A stretch of 12,809 bases of DNA from assembly GCA_044351685.1 (NCBI GenBank), contig JBILFK010000033.1, positions 1-12,809 on the forward strand, given 5' to 3'. The stretch comes from JALHRI01 sp044351685 (GTDB lineage: Bacteria; Pseudomonadota; Alphaproteobacteria; Rickettsiales; UBA3002). Both the position numbers and the translations under genes were made by a program. A model generated the notes under the pieces. The model was not told the DNA's origin. It was given only the letters and a program-made list of their open reading frames with translations, and did not search any database. Positions 7,996 through 12,809 of this stretch are shown piece after piece; within the stretch, counting starts at the first letter, position 1, and each line of letters starts with the position of its first letter.

Positions 7996-8076
7996 TCAGG
8001 TTTGAAAGAAGGTTGCCGCGAGCATTTGCTTGCGATGATGCTTCGCCGTGCCTAGTATAGGCAAGCTGAAACCTGA
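7996..8076 (+). other. possible multibranched RNA structure between ahcY and divL
   Basis: TCAGGTTT at 7996-8003 is perfectly complementary to AAACCTGA at 8069-8076. The 65 bases between hold two further hairpins: CGCGAGC-ATTT-GCTTGCG (8017-8034, seven pairs with one G-U as RNA) and TGCCTA-GTA-TAGGCA (8049-8063, six pairs). Together they could fold as an RNA with a closing stem and two arms. No U-run follows either hairpin, so neither is a standard intrinsic terminator. The structure spans most of the 104-bp gap. It is inferred by eye, with no energy or covariation test. Confidence 0.35.
8030..8058 (+). promoter_or_regulatory. candidate promoter for divL-purU
   Basis: TTGCGA at 8030-8035, 17 bp, then TAGTAT at 8053-8058 match the sigma70 consensus at four of six positions each. 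The -10 lies in the loop region of the 8049-8063 inverted repeat. A start near 8065 would make the leader just the heptad repeat before the divL ATG. This is weak evidence, and read-through from ahcY is equally possible. Confidence 0.3.
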
Positions 8077-8086
8077 ACCCTGAAAC
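8066..8086 (+). repeat. three 7-bp tandem repeats directly before the divL start
   Basis: Three head-to-tail units CTGAAAC, CTGAACC and CTGAAAC end three bases before the divL ATG at 8090. They occupy the place where a ribosome site would normally be, and no Shine-Dalgarno sequence is present. The first unit also takes part in the possible closing stem at 7996-8076. They may affect translation initiation or may be a neutral short tandem duplication. Confidence 0.6.
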
Positions 8087-8089
8087 CCG

Positions 8090-10120
8090 ATGCCTATTAC
8101 GGAACTGATTATTGCTGTTGTCGCTGCATGCGTTGGCTATGGCGTGGCGTTGATGCGTAAACGGCATACGGTGGCACTCAGCGATATCAGTGAAAGCATC
8201 GCCGGCGATGCGCTGCTGACCTTGCAGAAGCAACTGGAGAAGCAGGCCAATGAATTTCACCTGATTAAACAGGAAGCGCAGCGGCTTTCCAACACCATCA
8301 ATTCTTCACTCAACCCCGTGTGGCAACGCCGCGCGGAGGATATGAAAATTATCTACTGCAACCTTGCTTTTTCAGAAGTGGCCGAAGAAACCACCGATAG
8401 TGTGGTGGCCATTGGCGACCTAGAATTATTCAAGGGCCACCGGGCCTTAGCGCATCGCGCATGGGAAGCGGGCACCGAACAAATTGAACGTCGCCATATT
8501 GTGGTGGGCGGCGAGCGCCGACTCTACATGATCCGCGAAGTGCCGTTTAAAAGTGACGGTTTAATTTACGGGTGGGCAGTGAATATCAACGAGCTGGAAC
8601 AGGCCGAAGAAGAAATTCAGCGACATATTTCTGCGTTGCGTGATCTGCTGGAAAGTTCGATCTCGGCCATGGCGATTTACTCGAAAGATATGAAATTGAA
8701 ATTCTACAATTTCGCTTTTGTGTCGCTTTGGAAGCTTGATGAATCATGGCTTGATACTGAACCGACCTACGGCGAAATTCTCGAAGTGCTACGCGAAAAA
8801 CGTAAGCTTCCCGAACAGGCGAATTTTCAGGCCTTCAAGCAGGCACAGCTTAAACAATTCACCACGCTGATCGAACCGGATGAAGGTTTTTTCTATCTGC
8901 CGGATGGTAAAATTCTGCGCGTGATTGCCATTCCGCACGCACTCGGCGGTATTCTGTTTGTGTACGAAGATGTGACCGATAGGTTGGCGCTCGAGCGTTC
9001 GTATAACACCCTGATTGCAGTACAGCGCGAAACACTCGATAATTTGCACGAAGGCGTGGTGGTTTTCAGTGAAAATGGCAGGCTTTCGCTCAGTAATCCG
9101 GTATTCCACAAATTGTGGAATATCCCCGAAGAGTTCACACTCACCGAGCCGCATATCCGTGAAGTGCTCGAGAAATGCCGCCCGCTTTTTAACATTTCCG
9201 ATTGGGAAATTTTCAAAGAAAATTTGGTATCACGCCTGCAGGCGCGGCAGTTTTTTGCGATACGTTTTGAGCGTACCGACCATACGGTGATTGATTGCTC
9301 GAGCGTGCCGCTACCCGATGGCGCAACCTTGCTAACATTCATCGACATGACCGATTCGACGCTCGTAGAACGCAGCCTGCGCGAGAAGAACGAAGCGCTC
9401 GAAGCCGCCGACCATTTGAAAACCGAATTCCTTGCCAATATGTCGTACGAGTTGCGCTCGCCGCTTACCTCGATTTCCGGGTTTGCCGAAATGCTCGCGC
9501 ATAATTATCTGGGGCAACTGAACGAGAAGCAGCAGGAATACATTGGCAATATTTATCAATCGGCGCAGCATTTGGGGCACTTGATCAGCGACATTATTGA
9601 CCTTGCAACCATTGAAGCGGGCTATTTGCGCCTGGATGTTACGGAGTTTGACCCCAGACACGCGATTGAAAGCGTGCAAGCGCTGCTTAGTGAAAAAGTG
9701 AAACTCGAAGGCATCACCATTTCGCAGGATATCAGTAAACAGCTGCTTACCATGCGCGCCGATGAAACGCGCTTTAAGCAAATTGTGTTCAACTTGCTCA
9801 GTAATGCAGTGAAATATACTAAATCGCACGGCGCGATCACTATTCGAATGGTGCAAACCAAACCCGATACGATCGAGCTGATCGTGCGCGATCAGGGTGC
9901 GGGCATTGAAGCTAGCAAACAGGCGATGGTGTTTGATCCCTTCTTCCGTGGGGGCGCCAGACAAGGCAGCACTTCTGGGCTTGGGCTTTCCATCGTGAAG
10001 CGCTTTGTGCAGTTACATGGGGGCAGTGTTACCCTGCATTCGGTGCCGGGCGAAGGCACCGAGGTACTATGCACTTTCCCCGGCCAATCTGGCGATTTAG
10101 CGCTGGCGGCAGTGAGTTAA
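8090..10120 (+). CDS. divL: DivL-like PAS-domain sensor pseudokinase with Tyr in place of the phospho-acceptor His
   Basis: This is a membrane-anchored sensor kinase homologue of 676 aa. Residues 4-22 form one N-terminal membrane helix, followed by a probable coiled coil at about 43-70. Three PAS-like regions follow, at roughly 70-170, 180-300 and 305-425. The dimerisation/phosphotransfer helix reads NMSYELRSPLTSISGFAEML from 450; the usual histidine of SHELRTPLT is Tyr453 (codon TAC 9446-9448). The ATP-binding domain looks intact: N568 and N572 in FNLLSNAVKYTK, DQGAGI at 601-606, FDPFFRG at 615-621 and GLGLSIVKRF at 630-639. The same substitution marks DivL of Caulobacter (Tyr550), which interacts with DivK and controls the CckA-CtrA phosphorelay at the cell pole. 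Orthology is inferred from this motif plus the anchor and multi-PAS layout. Caulobacter DivL is somewhat longer (769 aa). purU follows after 12 bp. Confidence 0.8.
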   Translation: MPITELIIAVVAACVGYGVALMRKRHTVALSDISESIAGDALLTLQKQLEKQANEFHLIKQEAQRLSNTINSSLNPVWQRRAEDMKIIYCNLAFSEVAEETTDSVVAIGDLELFKGHRALAHRAWEAGTEQIERRHIVVGGERRLYMIREVPFKSDGLIYGWAVNINELEQAEEEIQRHISALRDLLESSISAMAIYSKDMKLKFYNFAFVSLWKLDESWLDTEPTYGEILEVLREKRKLPEQANFQAFKQAQLKQFTTLIEPDEGFFYLPDGKILRVIAIPHALGGILFVYEDVTDRLALERSYNTLIAVQRETLDNLHEGVVVFSENGRLSLSNPVFHKLWNIPEEFTLTEPHIREVLEKCRPLFNISDWEIFKENLVSRLQARQFFAIRFERTDHTVIDCSSVPLPDGATLLTFIDMTDSTLVERSLREKNEALEAADHLKTEFLANMSYELRSPLTSISGFAEMLAHNYLGQLNEKQQEYIGNIYQSAQHLGHLISDIIDLATIEAGYLRLDVTEFDPRHAIESVQALLSEKVKLEGITISQDISKQLLTMRADETRFKQIVFNLLSNAVKYTKSHGAITIRMVQTKPDTIELIVRDQGAGIEASKQAMVFDPFFRGGARQGSTSGLGLSIVKRFVQLHGGSVTLHSVPGEGTEVLCTFPGQSGDLALAAVS

Positions 10121-10132
10121 GAGGAACCTAAA

Positions 10133-10984
10133 ATGACCACGCACGCAGAGTATATTCTTACACTTTCCTGCCCGGATACCCACGGTATCGTGGCGGCGGT
10201 CACCGGGTTTCTGGCGGCCAAGCAAGGCTTCATTATGGAATCCACACAGTTTGGTGATCCTTCGACACAGCAATTTTTTATGCGCGTGCATTTTCATGCG
10301 CAGCATACGCAAGCAATATTGTCAGATGCCTTCGCGGATGCGGTGGCCGAACGCTTTGCCATGCGCTGGCAGCTGCAGGATGCAAAGGCGAAAACCCGCA
10401 CGCTGATTCTGGTTTCCAAACAGTTGCATTGCCTGAACGACCTGATGCACCGCACCCGCACGGGGCGGGTGAATATCGAGATTCCGGCGGTGATTTCCAA
10501 TCACGAAGAAGCGCGCAGCATGGTGGAGTGGCACGGTATTCCATTTTACCATTTCCCCATGGACGGTGGCAAAGAAGCGCAGGAAGCAAACATTCGCGAA
10601 GTACTGCTGCGCGAGCGTATCGGCCTGACGGTATTGGCGCGCTATATGCAGATTTTATCGCCCGCCTTTGCCAGCGAATTGCGCGGCGCGGCGATCAATA
10701 TTCACCATTCCTTCCTGCCGAGCTTTAAGGGCGCCAAGCCCTACCATCAGGCCTACGAGCGCGGCGTAAAACTGATTGGCGCCACCGCGCATTATGTTAC
10801 CGATGCGCTCGATGAAGGGCCGATTATCGAACAGGAAGTGGTGCGCGTGGACCATGCGCAATCGCCCGATGATCTGGCCGAAATTGGCCACGATACCGAA
10901 GCCTTAGTGCTGGCGCGTGCCGTGAAATATGCCACCGAACACCGCGTGCTGCTGAATGGCAATAAAACGGTGGTGTTTAGATAA
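10133..10984 (+). CDS. purU: Formyltetrahydrofolate deformylase
   Basis: PurU hydrolyses 10-formyl-tetrahydrofolate to formate and tetrahydrofolate, balancing one-carbon pools and, in E. coli, supplying formate for PurT. It is 283 aa, a normal length. Residues about 7-85 form the ACT-type regulatory domain (LSCPDTHGIVAAVTGFLA), and 88-283 the formyltransferase-fold catalytic domain. The catalytic set is visible: N189 and H191 in NIHHSFLPSFKGA, and H220 and D227 in HYVTDALDEGPII. In E. coli the ACT part responds to methionine and glycine. AAGAGGAA seven bases before the ATG is a strong ribosome site, and the 12-bp gap after the divL stop implies cotranscription. The partner folD is encoded elsewhere in the window on the other strand. 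Some alphaproteobacteria carry several purU-like genes, so the exact role may vary. Confidence 0.95.
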   Translation: MTTHAEYILTLSCPDTHGIVAAVTGFLAAKQGFIMESTQFGDPSTQQFFMRVHFHAQHTQAILSDAFADAVAERFAMRWQLQDAKAKTRTLILVSKQLHCLNDLMHRTRTGRVNIEIPAVISNHEEARSMVEWHGIPFYHFPMDGGKEAQEANIREVLLRERIGLTVLARYMQILSPAFASELRGAAINIHHSFLPSFKGAKPYHQAYERGVKLIGATAHYVTDALDEGPIIEQEVVRVDHAQSPDDLAEIGHDTEALVLARAVKYATEHRVLLNGNKTVVFR

Positions 10985-10986
10985 CT

Positions 10987-11027
10987 CACTCAAAAGTCCT
11001 TCGCTTCGCTCAGTGTACTTTTGAGTG
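10987..11027. terminator. 11-bp inverted repeat between convergent purU and yggT
   Basis: CACTCAAAAGT at 10987-10997 and ACTTTTGAGTG at 11017-11027 are perfectly complementary, separated by a 19-base loop. The repeat starts three bases after the purU stop, between two convergent genes, where a bidirectional terminator is expected. There is no T-run on either side, so it is not a textbook intrinsic terminator. The loop (CCTTCGCTTCGCTCAGTGT) resembles the core of dispersed palindromic repeats, so it could instead be one copy of such a family. Bases 11028-11073 hold nothing I recognise. Confidence 0.5.
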
Positions 11028-11073
11028 GGATAAGCGCAGTAGCACTAGTCAGCTATGAGTCGTGCGCATCACG

Positions 11074-11385
11074 TTAAATCGTGTAAAACCAGCTATAAAG
11101 CAGGTTATCAATAAAGCGTAGCAGCAGAATGAGAAGAATGGGCGAAAGATCAATGCCGCCTAAATCTGGCAGAATGCGCCCTAGCAGGCGGCGAATGGGC
11201 TGCAACATTGGCTCGAACAGCTTGCCGAGGGTAAAATACACGCGCTGCACCAGCGGGCTATGACGATTAATAATATCGAACTGCATGAGCAAGCCGAGAA
11301 TCACCCATATCAGTAACCCCAGATTGACCAGAGAAATAATATCGCTCAACAGGTTAACGAAAGGATTCAGCATGGCGTTTTTCAC
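11074..11385 (-). CDS. YggT family membrane protein
   Basis: This is a small inner-membrane protein of the YggT (YlmG-like) family, 103 aa if read from the GTG at 11385 or 99 aa from the ATG at 11373. Neither start has a clear ribosome site. It has two hydrophobic segments at about 17-34 and 80-97. They flank the family signature FEPMLQPIRRLLGRILPDLGGIDLSP (about 57-82, key residues P-x-R-R and G-G-I-D-L-S-P). YggT proteins often lie next to cell-division or proC-type genes and have been linked to osmotic tolerance and, as YlmG, to division or nucleoid distribution; the molecular activity is unknown. Here it stands alone, converging on purU and divergent from the flagellin gene. The family assignment is strong; the function is not. 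Confidence 0.9.
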   Translation of the reverse strand: MKNAMLNPFVNLLSDIISLVNLGLLIWVILGLLMQFDIINRHSPLVQRVYFTLGKLFEPMLQPIRRLLGRILPDLGGIDLSPILLILLLRFIDNLLYSWFYTI

Positions 11386-11413
11386 TTGTATGTTTACTGG
11401 TAACGCTTATAAT
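11386..11413 (+). promoter_or_regulatory. candidate promoter for the flagellin gene
   Basis: A perfect TATAAT at 11408-11413 is preceded at 16 bp by TTGTAT (11386-11391), which keeps only the TTG of the -35 consensus. It would start transcription near 11420 and leave a leader of about 100 nt. I saw no sigma54 (TGGCAC-N5-TTGC) or sigma28-type flagellar promoter in this 136-bp gap, although many alphaproteobacterial flagellins use sigma54. Confidence 0.4.
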
Positions 11414-11421
11414 GCATGTAA

Positions 11422-11456
11422 GGTGAAAAGGGGAAGGATTCTTCGCTGAATTCACC
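11422..11456 (+). other. possible stem-loop in the flagellin leader
   Basis: GGTGAA at 11422-11427 pairs with TTCACC at 11451-11456, enclosing a smaller hairpin GAAG-GATT-CTTC (11433-11444). It lies just after the predicted transcription start. In Caulobacter the 5' leader of flagellin mRNA is the target of the translational regulator FlbT; a similar role here is only an inference. The stems are short. Confidence 0.35.
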
Positions 11457-11477
11457 AAAAAAACGACGTGATGCACA

Positions 11478-11492
11478 GCAATGTGACATTGC
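11478..11492. promoter_or_regulatory. perfect dyad in the flagellin leader
   Basis: GCAATGT, a central G, then ACATTGC form a perfect 7-bp dyad, ending 29 bases before the flagellin ATG and about 20 before its GGAG ribosome site (11511-11514). As DNA it could be an operator; as RNA it folds as a six-pair stem with a UGA loop. It is the tidiest palindrome in the gap. Confidence 0.45.
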
Positions 11493-11521
11493 CGCAGTCA
11501 GATAGACAACGGAGCTTGACC

Positions 11522-12809
11522 ATGACGGTTTCATCACTTTCCTCGCTTGCAGCGGGGATTAATCGTAGCCTTACAAATCAAAATTCACGCGTAGCAAATA
11601 CCGTTGCGGCACTGGTTTCCGGCAGGCGTTTAACGCAAGCCTCAACCGATGTGGCCGCGCTTTCGGCTTCGGTGTCGCTGCAAAATCAGGTAAACGGCCT
11701 TCGCGCCGCTTCGCTCAATGTTTCGCAGGCGCAAAGCCTGCTGCAGGTGGCCGATGGTGCCGCCGCCCAAATTGGCGATGCATTGCAACGTGCTGCACAA
11801 ATTTCAGCGCAGGCTAATAACGGCGCGCTTACCAGTGCACAGCGTAACCAGCTGAATCAGGAATTCCAGAATATCACCCAGGAAATTAACCGTCTCGCGG
11901 GCAATACCAATTTTAACGGCGTGAACCTGATCGATGGTTCGCTTGCTGGCGGTGGCGCAAGCACTAATGCTACGCAAAGCGCCCGCGCAAGTGGCGCATT
12001 GCAGTTTAATGGCAACGTGGCTGGCGGCCAAACCATTAACCTCAACGGTGTATCGCTGGTTGCAGGCACTGATTTTGCGGTGGGCACCACTGCAGCCCAG
12101 ACCGTGCAGAACTTGGCGAATTCGCTTAATGCCGATAGCCGCTTTGCCGGGTTCAATTTTTCAGCGTCAGCGTCGCAGCTTGGCATTGAAGCGGAAGCTG
12201 GCGGCAGTGCCGGCAACCAATTCACGATTAATCAGGCAGCATCTACGGCGGGTGGTGCATTTACCGTGGCGGGCAACGCGCTTACCGGTGCGGGGGTATT
12301 TTCGCTGCAAGGTGGCAATGATGCCGGGCTTTCGGCGGGTGATACCACGGCGGTTGGCACGGTGGGCAACAATTTGCTTACCGGGTTAAATAATCAAGCG
12401 GCAACGTCGCAGCTTTCGTTCACTTCCGCTTCGGATATTGTGGCGGGCAACACCATTCAAATCGATAACGGCGAGGGCGGGTTTACCACCTTCACGTTTG
12501 TGAATGGGGCGCCGGCTTCTGCCATCGACATCCAGATTGGCAGCACGCTGGAAGCCACACTCAATAATGCCGCCTCGACGCTTGAAAATTTTTCGGGCGC
12601 CGGTGATTTTGGCACGCGGCAATTAAATTTCTCGGTGCAAAATGGCAATCAGCTGGTGATTTCTTCGGCGCTTCCCGGCAACCCCACCGATGTGGCGGGT
12701 GCCGCCCTGAATGTGAATTTAACCAGCGCGGGCGGTTCTATTTCGGCTACCACGCTGAATAATGGTTCGGTTGGCGGCATTGATGTGAGCAACGTGACCA
12801 GCGCTGGCT
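11522..12809 (+). CDS. Flagellin, N-terminal part (runs off the window)
   Basis: Flagellin is the secreted subunit that polymerises into the flagellar filament. The frame is open from ATG 11522 to the end of the window, 429 codons with no stop; GGAG lies seven bases upstream. Residues 1-139 match the D0/D1 helical region: SGRRLTQASTDVAALSASV at 34-52, a coiled segment through about 125, then NTNFNGVNLIDG (128-139), the usual end of the N-terminal domain. The familiar A-x-D-D-A-A-G-L-A-I core is altered to A-S-T-D-V-A-A-L-S-A-S. From 140 on, a Gly/Ala/Ser/Asn/Thr-rich variable region contains two related beta-rich units, about 160-228 and 298-395, resembling flagellin IN-type insertions. The C-terminal D1/D0 is not in the window, so the protein should exceed 500 aa, large for the group. 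Confidence 0.92.
   Translation, partial: MTVSSLSSLAAGINRSLTNQNSRVANTVAALVSGRRLTQASTDVAALSASVSLQNQVNGLRAASLNVSQAQSLLQVADGAAAQIGDALQRAAQISAQANNGALTSAQRNQLNQEFQNITQEINRLAGNTNFNGVNLIDGSLAGGGASTNATQSARASGALQFNGNVAGGQTINLNGVSLVAGTDFAVGTTAAQTVQNLANSLNADSRFAGFNFSASASQLGIEAEAGGSAGNQFTINQAASTAGGAFTVAGNALTGAGVFSLQGGNDAGLSAGDTTAVGTVGNNLLTGLNNQAATSQLSFTSASDIVAGNTIQIDNGEGGFTTFTFVNGAPASAIDIQIGSTLEATLNNAASTLENFSGAGDFGTRQLNFSVQNGNQLVISSALPGNPTDVAGAALNVNLTSAGGSISATTLNNGSVGGIDVSNVTSAG

Noticed and set aside
9332..9964. A 210-codon minus-strand frame inside divL
   Set aside because: It lies opposite the conserved kinase core and has shadow-type composition.
11364..11441. Two GANTC sites (11364-11368 and 11437-11441) as CcrM control of flagellin
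   Set aside because: GANTC is expected about once per 256 bases, so two sites are not evidence of regulation.

Overview
The window looks like chromosomal DNA from a flagellated, mid-GC alphaproteobacterium. The best lineage evidence is a DivL-type sensor pseudokinase with tyrosine in place of the phospho-acceptor histidine, a cell-cycle regulator known from Alphaproteobacteria. A flagellin, a type-2 ferredoxin-NADP reductase, AhcY and a PurU-type deformylase fit this but do not fix a genus. I see no transposase, integrase, tRNA, rRNA, CRISPR array or phage gene.

Layout. 44-964 (+) is a LysR-type regulator that converges on a TauE/SafE-type permease (968-1732, -). 1780-2945 (+) is an unrecognised alpha/beta-hydrolase-like gene whose frame is broken near a run of seven C. 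It runs tail-to-tail into folD (2942-3796, -), and the two stop codons overlap. folD overlaps the 3' end of a ferredoxin-NADP reductase gene (3786-4811, -), so these two form an operon. An 80-bp divergent intergenic region leads to fadD (4892-6586, +), ahcY (6669-7985, +), divL (8090-10120, +) and purU (10133-10984, +), all on one strand. divL and purU are only 12 bp apart. A strong inverted repeat lies between purU and the convergent yggT (11074-11385, -). Divergent from yggT, behind a structured leader of about 100 nt, is a large flagellin gene that runs off the right edge (11522 onward).

How the genes fit together. FolD interconverts 5,10-methylene- and 10-formyl-tetrahydrofolate, and PurU hydrolyses 10-formyl-tetrahydrofolate to formate. 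AhcY clears the S-adenosylhomocysteine left by methyltransferases. The window therefore carries a cluster of one-carbon and methyl-cycle functions. The DivL-like kinase sits inside it, co-directional with ahcY and tightly linked to purU. The ahcY-divL gap is unusual: it holds two RNA-type hairpins inside a possible 8-bp closing stem, then a three-unit 7-bp tandem repeat directly before a start codon with no Shine-Dalgarno sequence.

I found no clearly new multi-gene system. The points most worth following are the Tyr-type kinase and its leader, the C-tract frameshift in the hydrolase-like gene, and the flagellin with its leader structures and repeat-built variable region.
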